This document shows positions 23,048 to 31,475 of a stretch of 35,817 nucleotides of DNA, in pieces. The stretch's first letter is position 1. The number at the start of each line of letters is the position of its first letter. The position numbers and the translations under genes are program-made. The notes beneath the pieces were generated by a model. That model ran no database searches, was not told the origin of the DNA, and worked only from the letters and a program-made list of their open reading frames with translations. The DNA is taken from contig NZ_NFKT01000041.1 in assembly GCF_002160525.1 (NCBI RefSeq), positions 1 through 35,817 of the forward strand, given 5' to 3'. This stretch comes from Lachnoclostridium sp. An169 (lineage in GTDB: Bacteria; Bacillota; Clostridia; Lachnospirales; Lachnospiraceae).

Positions 23048-24808
23048 TTAATTCCGGGCGGTAAATTCTTCAAAGCTGCGCAGGGAAAGCCCCTGGCTGC
23101 TGCTGTCGGAAAATCCGGCGAGACAGTACAGGCATTCTGCCAGGTAAGCTTTCCGCAGGGCATCCTGGTCGTCCGTGGGAGTCGGATATTTCAGGATCAT
23201 CCATTCTGCCGGACCGCCGGATACATAGAGTGTGCTGACGATGACCACATCCAGTCCGCCCTCCTTTGCCGTCAGATAAAAGTGTCCTTCATCGTCGCCG
23301 TCTGCGTATGCGAGAAGCTGCACATCGGTCATCCCCGAGGTGAGGCTCCGGGTAAGCGTCTCCCTCCATTGCTGTGACGAGTATTTCGTAGTCATGGATT
23401 TGATATGATACTCCAGGTATGAGTCGTCGGTCCCTGTAAAGACATAGGAAGTATCAAATGTGTCGCTGACCAGATTTACATCCGTGTACAGATTGCGCGG
23501 GTAGGCGAAGGTAAAGTTTTTCCCACGGGCTTCATAACGGGAGTAGCTGTGCAGGTCTGTCACATTATCCCCGTAGACGGTGGTGCCCACAGAATCCAGA
23601 GAAATCTCGGATTCCAGACGGGGCTGGTAAAGTTCCGGCTCCTGTTCTTCGGCAGTCTGTGAGAGCCCTTCTGTGGAATCTGCGCCGCTTTCGTCTGTAT
23701 CGTCACCTGAGTTGCTGCCAGTGCTGTCATCTGTGCCGCTTCCTGTGGAGTTTTCGCCCGTGCCGGCTGTGCTGCTGTCCGCATCTGTATCCGATCCTCC
23801 GGACAGCCGGGGGACGAACCATATGAGAAGAGCGATGGCTAGAAGAAGGACAAGCATTTTCTTTTTTCCTTTCTTCTTTGCGGGGGCAGAGGTCGGGGCA
23901 GAAGATAAAGCGGAGGGTGTCTGAGCAGGATGTCCTGCAGTCAGGTTCTGTCCTGCGGATGCCGCCTGCGCCCCCGATCTGCCTGGGGCTGCCGGGTGGG
24001 CGGCATCTGCAGAGCTGCCTGCAGATTTCCCTGTGTCTGCCGTCTGTCCTGATGCTTTCGGCGATCCTGCGGATTCAGATTTACCGGCAGAGGAGGAGTC
24101 CCCCGTCAGCGGAAACGGGTATTCCCTGCCGAAGAGATCAAGGACGGCTTCGAGAAAAGCATCGATATAGCAGTCTGCAATGAAAGCGGACTGAAGCTTT
24201 TTCTGGAGCAGACGGATCTGGCTGCGCTCGTCCTTCTTTTTGACGATCAGGGAGACCAGTTTCCGGACGTCCGTGCCTGCCGCTTCATAGACCCGTTCCA
24301 CCAGGCGGCGCTCTTCGGAGAGACCGGCGTCCTGATCTGCGAGAAGACTGGACAGGATAGTACCGCTTTTCCAGAGCTCGTTCTCATATTTATCGTCCAG
24401 AGCCTGAAGCGCGGCGGAAAAGCGGGCAATACTCAGCGCGGGGGCAGAGGGGAAATGTCCGTCATCCACTAGGTTAAAGTCCCGGTCAAAAACTCCGAGA
24501 AGAATATTCAGGAGATCACGGCATTCTCCTGCAGGGAAAAAGGCTGCAGCCAGTGCTGCTTTTACCTGGTAAACGGTCTCGCGGATCTGCGTATCGGAAC
24601 CGTTTCTCCGGAGCGCGTCAATCAGGGATGCGATCTCCGGCTCTGCACAATGATATACGGCTTTCATAAGAGGGAGAGCGTCAGCCGTATCCTGCCCCCG
24701 GGAAAGATCAAGGACGTAGGAAGAGAGCCTGTCCACGTTCAGAAAGACGGCGTTTCCCTGTGTGTCTCTGATATCTTTCAACAGGGTTATGATTTTCTGT
24801 GTATCCAT
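23048..24808 (-). CDS. Single-pass membrane protein with cytoplasmic helical and extracellular domains (paralogue of upstream gene)
   Basis: 586 aa. Residues 1-230 are helical and predicted cytoplasmic. There follow a Ser/Ala/Gly linker (235-310), KKKGKKK stop-transfer-type basics, one transmembrane helix (about 317-333), an acidic Ser/Asp/Thr linker (338-385) and an extracellular domain (about 390-586). Two blocks are shared with the 629-aa protein encoded upstream: the Lys-rich/short helix just before the first linker and the YARY/YSRY...F.F.YPR.LY.DV motif at the start of the extracellular domain. This points to an ancient duplication. There is no zinc ribbon. AAGGAGTG precedes the ATG. 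The function is unknown; the layout suits a signal-transducing or secretion-linked membrane component. Confidence 0.82.
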   Translation of the reverse strand: MDTQKIITLLKDIRDTQGNAVFLNVDRLSSYVLDLSRGQDTADALPLMKAVYHCAEPEIASLIDALRRNGSDTQIRETVYQVKAALAAAFFPAGECRDLLNILLGVFDRDFNLVDDGHFPSAPALSIARFSAALQALDDKYENELWKSGTILSSLLADQDAGLSEERRLVERVYEAAGTDVRKLVSLIVKKKDERSQIRLLQKKLQSAFIADCYIDAFLEAVLDLFGREYPFPLTGDSSSAGKSESAGSPKASGQTADTGKSAGSSADAAHPAAPGRSGAQAASAGQNLTAGHPAQTPSALSSAPTSAPAKKKGKKKMLVLLLAIALLIWFVPRLSGGSDTDADSSTAGTGENSTGSGTDDSTGSNSGDDTDESGADSTEGLSQTAEEQEPELYQPRLESEISLDSVGTTVYGDNVTDLHSYSRYEARGKNFTFAYPRNLYTDVNLVSDTFDTSYVFTGTDDSYLEYHIKSMTTKYSSQQWRETLTRSLTSGMTDVQLLAYADGDDEGHFYLTAKEGGLDVVIVSTLYVSGGPAEWMILKYPTPTDDQDALRKAYLAECLYCLAGFSDSSSQGLSLRSFEEFTARN

Positions 24809-24847
24809 GTTTCACTCCTTATGTTACATTGTGTATTTTCCGCGTAT

Positions 24848-26737
24848 CTACAGGTAGTCCGATTTGAAATCGTTCCACGAGGGATAGTCTGTATTTCCGC
24901 CGAAACCGCACAGATCATACATAACCTGCGCATAATATTCTTTCAGGGCAAGGTCTTCGGTACCGGATGCTTCCGGGTATTTCAGGACCATTCCCTGGAT
25001 GCATTCGGAGCTGATGCTGTAAAGCTGATAGATGACAATGTCCGGGTTTTCCTTATCCGTGCCTTTGACATACAGGGTGTAGCGCTCCTGGCTTCTGGTG
25101 TCGGCGAGTGCGCCGGACATAGATTTCCGGTCGGCAAGGATCTCCGCATTATTTACGGAACCGGTGGCATAGTCCATCTGTGCGTCCCGGTATTCCTGGG
25201 CGGATGTGTCTACCGGATGCCGGAAGACGCTGAGGGAACTGGGATCGCCTGCACAGGAAAATACGATATCGATATCCTGTCCGTCATTCTCGAAGGTGTA
25301 GGAGACATCGTCATAGAGCACCCTCGGATAGGAAAAGGAAAATGTGTTGTCCGGTCCCTGGTACCGGGCATACCGGGAAGGTGAGGCGATATTGCCTATG
25401 GCGTAGAGACCGCTCTGTGTGGAACTGGTGCTCACGGACGGGGCAGGATAGGGATCGGATGCAGTGGCGGTGTTATTCCCGCTGTCGGCACCATTCTCTC
25501 CATCGGTGCCACTGCTGCCGGTACCGTTCTCCCCGCCGGCGCCATCGCTGCCGGTGCTGTCCTCCCCGCCGGCGCCATCGCTGTTAGTGCTGTCCGGGCC
25601 GTCTGATCCGGCGCTGTTCTGTGCTTCGATGGCTGCACTTTTGTTGGCTTCTGTGGTGAAATGATCGATCACAGGTTTTACCACATAGAGGAAAACGAAG
25701 TAGAGGACAAGTGCCGTGAGGATGAGCTTCGGCAGAGAACGCTTCTTCTTTGTGGCGCGCGCCGCTGCGGCTCCTGAGCCGGAGGTGGCTGCTGTTCCGG
25801 AAGCTGCCCCCGAGCCGGAGATGCTTGAGGCTCCGGAAGCTGCGCTTGAGCCGGAGGCGGGTCCGGACCTTCTCGGACGGTGAGGAGGCGCGCTGCCCGG
25901 AGCGGCAGGGGGATGATACAGCGTCTGGGTGTATTCAAGTCCGGCAGACTCCAGAAGAGAGCCGACAAGGAAATCGATATCCTGCAGATCCATAAAAGCG
26001 CTTTTGAGCTTTGCCTGCAGGCACGCTGCGGGCATCTTTTCATCATCATCTTTCCGTGCTGAACTTAAGACGGTTTTCATGAGCGTGTATAGCTCGTCTC
26101 CGGCTGTCTGACCGGCGCGTTTCAGAAGTCCGGCTTCCTCCCGGAGCGCAGGATCATGGTCGGTGGCAGCAGCCGCGGCGGTATCCGGATTTTTCCAGAA
26201 TTCGGATCCTTTCTGACGATGAATCTGTTCCAGACATTTGACGAATCTGTCTTTGTCAAGAGAGCGGGGACGCTGTCGGAGCACGGGATACCCGGGACCG
26301 CCGAGGGTCTGTTCCGGATCAAGGGAGCAGGCTTCGAGAAAAAGACAGACAGCCTGTTCCATGTAATTTCCTGCGAAGAAAGCCCGGTGAAGAGCCCCTG
26401 CCAGTTTCTTCAGGGACTCACGGGTGTTTCTCTTTTTTGAAACTGCTGTCACAAAGCCGCTGAGTTCCTGCTCTGCTGTACTGTACACGGCGCGGAGCAG
26501 GCGGATGTCGTCCTGGCAGGACGGCATGATATCCGGGAGCATTGACAGGACGATCCGGCTCTGCTTTAATATTTCCGCTCCACGGGAACTGACGATGTAC
26601 AGAAGTGCTGTCCCTGCGTCAGTTACCGTGATGTCGGTAAGCGGCAGAAGCATCCGGCAATGGGGACAGAAGATCTGGTTCTCTTTTTTCTCAAAGCTCT
26701 GCCCGCAGGACGGACAGACGGTTTTCAGGGAATTCAT
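24848..26737 (-). CDS. Zinc-ribbon single-pass membrane protein (paralogue of downstream gene)
   Basis: 629 aa. An N-terminal zinc ribbon (CPSC, Cys8/11 and CPHC, Cys24/27) is followed by a helical cytoplasmic region to about 270. Next are an Ala/Ser/Gly linker (275-330), basic residues, one transmembrane helix (about 336-356), a Gly/Ser/Asp/Asn repeat linker with 11-residue units (382-414), and an extracellular beta-rich domain (about 440-629) with the TFSFSYPRVLYDDV motif shared with the next gene. It is probably membrane-anchored and connects a cytoplasmic sensing region to the cell surface. It sits directly downstream of the basic disordered protein gene. No known family was recognised. 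Confidence 0.82.
   Translation of the reverse strand: MNSLKTVCPSCGQSFEKKENQIFCPHCRMLLPLTDITVTDAGTALLYIVSSRGAEILKQSRIVLSMLPDIMPSCQDDIRLLRAVYSTAEQELSGFVTAVSKKRNTRESLKKLAGALHRAFFAGNYMEQAVCLFLEACSLDPEQTLGGPGYPVLRQRPRSLDKDRFVKCLEQIHRQKGSEFWKNPDTAAAAATDHDPALREEAGLLKRAGQTAGDELYTLMKTVLSSARKDDDEKMPAACLQAKLKSAFMDLQDIDFLVGSLLESAGLEYTQTLYHPPAAPGSAPPHRPRRSGPASGSSAASGASSISGSGAASGTAATSGSGAAAARATKKKRSLPKLILTALVLYFVFLYVVKPVIDHFTTEANKSAAIEAQNSAGSDGPDSTNSDGAGGEDSTGSDGAGGENGTGSSGTDGENGADSGNNTATASDPYPAPSVSTSSTQSGLYAIGNIASPSRYARYQGPDNTFSFSYPRVLYDDVSYTFENDGQDIDIVFSCAGDPSSLSVFRHPVDTSAQEYRDAQMDYATGSVNNAEILADRKSMSGALADTRSQERYTLYVKGTDKENPDIVIYQLYSISSECIQGMVLKYPEASGTEDLALKEYYAQVMYDLCGFGGNTDYPSWNDFKSDYL
25495..25594 (-). 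repeat. In-frame tandem repeat, 33-bp unit, three copies
   Basis: Units of 33 bp encode DSTNSDGAGGE, DSTGSDGAGGE and NGTGSSGTDGE in the extracellular linker of the zinc-ribbon membrane protein. The 22-bp stretches 25529-25550 and 25562-25583 are identical. Copy number could vary between strains. Confidence 0.85.
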
Positions 26738-26791
26738 GTTTGCTGACCTCGCTTCATCTTTCAGGATAAATAATTCTGCGCCATATGTACC

Positions 26792-27556
26792 TTACCGGCT
26801 CATGCCTTTGGACGAAGACTTCCCGCCGCCGGAAGCGCTTCTGCCGCCGCTCTTTCCGGCGAACCCTTTCCGTCCTCCTCCGGTCTGCATCTTCGCGCCG
26901 GATGATTTCGCCACCGCCGATCTTGCCATTGTTGATCTTGCGGTACTTTTCGCAGCGGTCATCTTCGCTGCTTTTGTCCGGTTCATTGCAGCGGCTTTCT
27001 GATGGTATGACGGAGCGCGCAGTGTGCGGCTGTTTTTGATGGCGCCGCTCTTGTATCCGCCGTTGGTGATGGTCTGCATGCCCCCGCCTTTTCTTGGCAT
27101 GCCTTTGGGGTCCGCCTTCTGGAACTGCTTCTGCGGGGCGATCTTTCCATATACCAGGTTCTGGTTTTTCGCCAGCTTCACATTGGTCTGCTTTGTGGCG
27201 GGATTGGACGGGGGAAGGGCTCCTTTGTTTACTCTCTGGGAAGGATTCCGCCCCAGGGATTTTTTGGAGACGAAGTTCCCCGACGCTCCGTTTTTCCCGG
27301 AAGTCACTTTGAAATTCTCGCCCTTTTTCGCATGGCGTGCCATGACAGGCGTTTTTGTGGAGTGGGAAAAGGAGTTCCACATGTTTTTCGTGTCTGTTCT
27401 GCTTAAGTTCCTTCCTGTCATAAGTTTTCGGAAATTTTTGGAGTTCATCTTTGCCGCCTGGCTGGTAAGTCCCTTCTGGCCGTAGCGGCTTGCCTGCGTT
27501 CCTTTTCTTGTCCGGAGCACGTTTTCCCGGATCCGGTCAGCCTGTGTTTTGTCCAT
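26792..27556 (-). CDS. Highly basic, low-complexity protein of unknown function
   Basis: 254 aa, very rich in Lys, Arg, Ser, Gly, Asn and Gln, with almost no hydrophobic core and no membrane span; it should be largely disordered and strongly positively charged. Repeated short segments such as KSTARSTMARSAVAKSSGAK and the C-terminal GGRSASGGGKSSS resemble nucleic-acid-binding tails. AGGAGGTG sits correctly before the ATG, and the frame stays open through a region where an overlapping minus-strand frame (26754-27380) lacks a ribosome binding site. It lies next to the active TraD-like ATPase, so it may be a nucleic-acid-binding accessory or a substrate of that ATPase. That is inference only. Confidence 0.75.
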   Translation of the reverse strand: MDKTQADRIRENVLRTRKGTQASRYGQKGLTSQAAKMNSKNFRKLMTGRNLSRTDTKNMWNSFSHSTKTPVMARHAKKGENFKVTSGKNGASGNFVSKKSLGRNPSQRVNKGALPPSNPATKQTNVKLAKNQNLVYGKIAPQKQFQKADPKGMPRKGGGMQTITNGGYKSGAIKNSRTLRAPSYHQKAAAMNRTKAAKMTAAKSTARSTMARSAVAKSSGAKMQTGGGRKGFAGKSGGRSASGGGKSSSKGMSR

Positions 27557-27606
27557 AGCGCACCTCCTTTTGTGTTTTCTGTGTTGCCGGTGCAGGGGAA
27601 ACGTCC

Positions 27607-28923
27607 TTACCGGTACATGTCAAAATAGAAGCGGAACGGCTGGGAGAAGGGAAGACCGACGACAGCCTCACCGACTTTCAGGTCATTCATATCCCAGTCC
27701 TCCACGGTACAGCCGTTTCGCTTTTCTTCTACATAGGTATTGTCCATCTTTTTATACTGCTCCAGGACCAGGTTCTTCCCGTAGAGTTCCGAGAGGTATC
27801 CGCGGGTGGTGACGTCGTTTGCCCGGAAGCCGATGATGGAGGAGAATCCTGCGGCGAGGTTTTTCCCCCGGCTCTGCCCGTAGATCTCGTAGAGCTGTTC
27901 GATGGACTGAAGCCCGGCAAAGATCTTTACCCCCAGGCTGCGCCCGAAGTTGACGCCGTCGTCGATGTGCTCCAGATGAGGGATGAGCTTGAATTCGTCA
28001 CAGAAAAAGTAGACGTTCCCCTCTGATTTATTCCGTCCCATGGCCTCCTTGAGCGCCAGGTCAAAGAGCTGTTTGTATACGGGGGTGAGGACGCTTCCGA
28101 TGGACAGGTCGTACTCGATGAAGAGCGTCCGCCCGCCTTTCCGGCGCACGAAGCTGCGCATGGAGAACCCGCCTTTCTGCGCGAAGACGCCCATGAGGAT
28201 ATCGCGCATGACGGAGAACATTTCCGAGAGCACGCCCATCCCCTGGGGCCCGTCCCCTACGATGTAGCTTAAGACAGACTGCATATCCGGCGAATCTTCC
28301 AGAAGATCAATGAGGAGATCCGCGGTACATCCGTCCAGGTATTCCCGGAGGGCGCTGTTGTACATCCACTCATTACAGAATTCCTTGTCGTCCCGCCCCA
28401 TTCTTACGAAAGTGACGAGGATGGCAGCCAGCAGATCCCGGGCTGCGTTTGGAAAAAAAGCATTTGCAGAGCTGTTTTTCACGCGCTCGGCAAAAAATCC
28501 CTTGCAGATCTCCTGGGCGTTGACCAGGATCTCCGGATCGTCCCAGCCGTCGGACACGATCTCGCGGAAAATATTCCAGTGCTCGGAATTCTGGCGGTAC
28601 TGGGACGAGTTGCCGATCACCACGTCCCCCGGCCGGAAAAAGCGGGAGTAGAAATCCCCCTTGCTGTCGAAGATGATCATGACGTCGTCCGGGGTCATCT
28701 TTGCCTTGAGCTGGCTCATGATATGGTAGAACAGTGTGCTCTTTCCGCATCCGGTCCCGCCCACGAGCATCATGTGCTTGCTCAGGATATCGTTGTCCAG
28801 ACCAAAAGAGGCGGGCTTTCCGTTGAACTCGCCTTTTAAGATCACTTTCGGGTCTGCGGGCAGAGCCGGGGGAATGTTTTTTGAGATGGAGCTGCCGTAT
28901 AAAAGTGTTTTTCCTACCGCCAT
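27607..28923 (-). CDS. TraD/VirD4-like (type IV coupling protein family) ATPase, intact Walker A
   Basis: 438 aa. LVGGTGCGKSTLFYHI carries Walker A (about 55-63), DVMIIFDSKGDF resembles the strand following the P-loop in coupling proteins, and NVYFFCDEFKLIPHLEHID is Walker B with the TraD/TraG-type DEF. The C-terminal GEAVVGLPFSQPFRFYFDMYR is also typical. No N-terminal membrane helices are seen, but a two-helix protein is encoded just upstream and could anchor it. The start at ATG 28923 is chosen because AAGGAGAAG lies 4-12 bases before it; ATG 28941 has none. No relaxase or other type IV secretion gene is present, so it is probably not a conjugation factor. Confidence 0.9.
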   Translation of the reverse strand: MAVGKTLLYGSSISKNIPPALPADPKVILKGEFNGKPASFGLDNDILSKHMMLVGGTGCGKSTLFYHIMSQLKAKMTPDDVMIIFDSKGDFYSRFFRPGDVVIGNSSQYRQNSEHWNIFREIVSDGWDDPEILVNAQEICKGFFAERVKNSSANAFFPNAARDLLAAILVTFVRMGRDDKEFCNEWMYNSALREYLDGCTADLLIDLLEDSPDMQSVLSYIVGDGPQGMGVLSEMFSVMRDILMGVFAQKGGFSMRSFVRRKGGRTLFIEYDLSIGSVLTPVYKQLFDLALKEAMGRNKSEGNVYFFCDEFKLIPHLEHIDDGVNFGRSLGVKIFAGLQSIEQLYEIYGQSRGKNLAAGFSSIIGFRANDVTTRGYLSELYGKNLVLEQYKKMDNTYVEEKRNGCTVEDWDMNDLKVGEAVVGLPFSQPFRFYFDMYR

Positions 28924-28975
28924 TTTTCTTCTCCTTTTCATCGTCAGCTGCTGCGGCTGAACGTTATCTGAGATA

Positions 28976-29200
28976 TTATCGGAACGTCAGTTTCAAAATC
29001 AGTTTGAAGAATACCCAGCCGAGATAAAACACGGCCGTGATATAGCCCACGATGATGCACAGCACCGCTTTTACGAGACGGTTCGGCATGACGGGGGCGT
29101 CCAGCCAGGCTGAGCGGTAGGAGAGCAGGGCGCTTCCCGCCTTCAGCGCGATAAATGTATAAATTGCGAGAACGATCAGGACCGAGAGAATTAGTTCCAT
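28976..29200 (-). CDS. Small membrane protein, two transmembrane helices
   Basis: 74 aa. Hydrophobic stretches at about 3-27 and 44-70 are separated by a short polar loop (SYRSAWLDAPVMPNR). The start ATG overlaps the end of the PP2C gene by 10 bp, so translation is coupled. It ends about 50 bp before the start of the TraD-like ATPase. TraD/VirD4 proteins normally have two N-terminal membrane helices, which the downstream ATPase lacks, so this protein may supply them in trans. The role is inferred from topology and position only. Confidence 0.85.
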   Translation of the reverse strand: MELILSVLIVLAIYTFIALKAGSALLSYRSAWLDAPVMPNRLVKAVLCIIVGYITAVFYLGWVFFKLILKLTFR

Positions 29201-30576
29201 GAGAAATCTTCCTCCTCTTCTTCCGGATATGCAGGCTTCTCTGCCATCCCGCTGTCCTCTGCCTGAGCGTGAGCCGGCGTCTGCAAGTCAGCGTCCTCTG
29301 CCTGAGCGTGAGCCGGCGTCTGTGCGTCAGTGTCATCTGCCGGAACGTGAGTCTCGTCCTGCGCAGGATCCGCCTCTTCCGCTTCCTCCGGCAGTCCTGC
29401 GCGCAGACGCCGGATCTGTTCAAGCATCCCGGCCCGCTCAGCGGTCAGATCCTCATAACGTTTTTTGTAGTCGTTATATGCTTTTTCTGCATTCTCGTAT
29501 TTCTTCTGCTTCTCTTCATATTCCGGGTCCGGGATCATGGGAGGGAAGAGAGAGTCCGGAGAAAGCGAACGCCTGGCTTTCAGCCAGATCTGCTCCGCGT
29601 TATTCATTTGCCTTTGCAGATACTCCATTTTCCCGCTCTCCATGGAGGTGATCCGGTCGTTTAACAGTTTCAGGCTGCTCTGCAGATCTGTTTCCCGGTT
29701 GGCGCGCACAAATACGTGGATAAGGGACGATACTTTTTCCAGGTCGATGAATCCGCAGATGGTCGTGTCATCCCGGCTCCCTTTCTGGGAAAATTCCGGC
29801 AGGGTCTCATTCAGGTGTTTCAGAAGCCCCTTCACCCCGTGTTCCGATGCATAGATCAGAAGCTCCCGGTAATAAGAGTGCATCTGATCCATGGAGAAAA
29901 AGGAGTCCTCCACCCCGTCGCTCCCCGCCATGCATGCGCTGATGGGATAGACAGCCAGATCGATCACGTGGTAACGGCAGCTTGCGATGGCGTCCGTGTC
30001 GCACAGCGAGGTGGTGACATTGGCAAAACAGCGGTCGTCCCAGGGGATGGGCTGATCCACATGGCCGTCCTCATAAAATACATCGCATCTCCCGTCGCCC
30101 TGCTGGAGCAGGAGGAGATAACGGTCCGTGAGGAGCCCGGCGATCATGGTCGTGCCGTAGACGTGTTCGATCCGTTCTCCCTGGTCATAGCGGGCGATGT
30201 AGCTCCGGGAGCCGGCCCGCTCTTCGTCTGTGAGAGGATTGCGGTTGAAGTCATCCAGGACGGTCTGGGTCCATTTCCCGAAGATGCTGGTGATGAGCTG
30301 GCGGATCAGCGGTTCTTTCCACCGGCTGTCGAAGAGCCGGTCCGTCCAGTTCTCCTCTTCTATGGAGACGGCAAAGGAGCGCAGTTCCTCTGAGGCGATC
30401 CGGCAGATCGTTTCAGAACCGAAGCTGCTTCGGGGACAGTTGGAATCCCCGTGGCCGTCGGCGGCAACGAAGATCCGGCAGAGTGCATCTTCTGTGGAGA
30501 TGCTGTAGTCTTCACAGGGCTGGCCTGCTTTGATATGGCCTGCTCCGTGTATGGTGATGTTGAATGTCTCATACAT
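29191..30576 (-). CDS. PP2C-family Ser/Thr phosphatase of the TerY-P triad
   Basis: 461 aa. PP2C motifs are in order: CEDY (22-24), ADGHGDS (39-45), YGTTM (140-144), GDGR (160-163), SDG (219-221) and RDDTT (268-272), all metal-binding Asp present. Residues about 290-395 are a predicted coiled coil. The C-terminal tail is acidic with two 13-residue units (QTPAHAQAEDADL) and an EEEEE stretch. It dephosphorylates Ser/Thr phosphoproteins, probably those phosphorylated by the triad kinase at 31476-32777. The VWA gene precedes it, and the membrane-protein gene overlaps its end by 10 bp. Other copies of the TerY-P set have been linked to metal and stress responses; here the signal is unknown. Confidence 0.93.
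   Translation of the reverse strand: MYETFNITIHGAGHIKAGQPCEDYSISTEDALCRIFVAADGHGDSNCPRSSFGSETICRIASEELRSFAVSIEEENWTDRLFDSRWKEPLIRQLITSIFGKWTQTVLDDFNRNPLTDEERAGSRSYIARYDQGERIEHVYGTTMIAGLLTDRYLLLLQQGDGRCDVFYEDGHVDQPIPWDDRCFANVTTSLCDTDAIASCRYHVIDLAVYPISACMAGSDGVEDSFFSMDQMHSYYRELLIYASEHGVKGLLKHLNETLPEFSQKGSRDDTTICGFIDLEKVSSLIHVFVRANRETDLQSSLKLLNDRITSMESGKMEYLQRQMNNAEQIWLKARRSLSPDSLFPPMIPDPEYEEKQKKYENAEKAYNDYKKRYEDLTAERAGMLEQIRRLRAGLPEEAEEADPAQDETHVPADDTDAQTPAHAQAEDADLQTPAHAQAEDSGMAEKPAYPEEEEEDFSWN
29254..29322 (-). repeat. In-frame tandem repeat, 39-bp unit in the PP2C tail
   Basis: The 30-bp stretch starting at 29254 recurs at 29293 (39-bp period). Each unit encodes the 13-residue QTPAHAQAEDADL-like repeat in the acidic tail. 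Confidence 0.85.
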
Positions 30577-30612
30577 ATCTGTATCCTACCTCCGGAAATG
30601 TGAAACGATGTC

Positions 30613-31416
30613 CTAGTCCCAGTCGTCGTCCCATCCGCCGGATGATCCTGTATCCCATCCTCCGCCGGAAGCATCTGTGTTTCCGGTATCAGGAACAGGA
30701 TCCGGCTCCGGAGACGGTTCCGGGATGACGATATCGGGATCGCCTTTCATCTCCCTGCTGATCTCCCGGAGTACCTCGCCGGTCTGGCTCTCATCGGCAC
30801 GGCTCTTGCTTCCGACCATGGACGCGGTGACGGAAACAACCCGAATGAGTTTCTTTAAAGTCTCGTTGTCGTTGACCTTGATGACTGCCTCCCGGTTGCC
30901 CGCGATCTTTGCCAGAGCGTCTGCGTCAAAGTCGTCACCCACGCCGATGGCGATCTTTGTGGCGATTTTATACCATTTGTTTCCGGCGCTGATCTTTTTC
31001 AGTGCCTTTTCATAATCGTCGGTGGGATATCCGTCGCTCATGAAGATGATGACCGGTGCTTTGTAGCCTACTTCACTGTCGAGGAAAGCGCTGCGGGAGA
31101 GCTTCTTGTCCAGCTCGTCGAGGGCCGCGCCGAGTGTGGTGAGCCCTCCGGCTTCCAGATCATTCCAGAAGTAGTCCTCCATGAAGATCAGGCCGTTGGT
31201 CACCCAGCGGGCGTTGGAGTCGAACTGCAGGACGCCCACTTTCAGCTCCGCGGTGGGATTGTTTTCGGACACCTCTTTTAAGACGTCCACCGTGTCGTTC
31301 ATTGCCTCATTGACTGAGGAGATCCGGTCTCCTGTCATACTTCCGGATGTATCGATGACATAGATGATGGGTAACAGTTTCCGTGCGATTTTTTCGGTTT
31401 CTTCTGCTCTTGGCAT
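30613..31416 (-). CDS. TerY-like von Willebrand factor A (VWA) domain protein
   Basis: 267 aa. The VWA/MIDAS metal site is complete: DTSGS (22-26), Thr94 in TTLGAAL and Asp128 in MSDGYPTDD. This matches TerY of tellurium-resistance-type systems, whose VWA domain mediates metal-dependent protein contacts. The C-terminal 60 residues are Pro/Glu/Asp-rich and end in acidic GGWD-type repeats (GGGWDTG, SSGGWDDDWD), perhaps a docking tail. No signal peptide or membrane helix is present, so it should be cytoplasmic. A well-placed GGAGAG precedes the ATG. Together with the kinase upstream and PP2C downstream it forms a TerY-P triad. Confidence 0.94.
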   Translation of the reverse strand: MPRAEETEKIARKLLPIIYVIDTSGSMTGDRISSVNEAMNDTVDVLKEVSENNPTAELKVGVLQFDSNARWVTNGLIFMEDYFWNDLEAGGLTTLGAALDELDKKLSRSAFLDSEVGYKAPVIIFMSDGYPTDDYEKALKKISAGNKWYKIATKIAIGVGDDFDADALAKIAGNREAVIKVNDNETLKKLIRVVSVTASMVGSKSRADESQTGEVLREISREMKGDPDIVIPEPSPEPDPVPDTGNTDASGGGWDTGSSGGWDDDWD

Positions 31417-31475
31417 GGTTCTCTCTCCTTTTTACAGATTATTCTCTTTTATCCGTTGATTCTGAGCATCTTGTA

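Noticed and set aside
25495..25594. Tandem repeats considered as a possible CRISPR array
   Set aside because: Units are contiguous with no spacers and encode an in-frame protein linker; this is a coding repeat.
26754..27380. 208-aa minus-strand frame overlapping the basic protein gene
   Set aside because: It has no ribosome binding site, while the overlapping 254-aa frame has an ideal one; only the latter was called.
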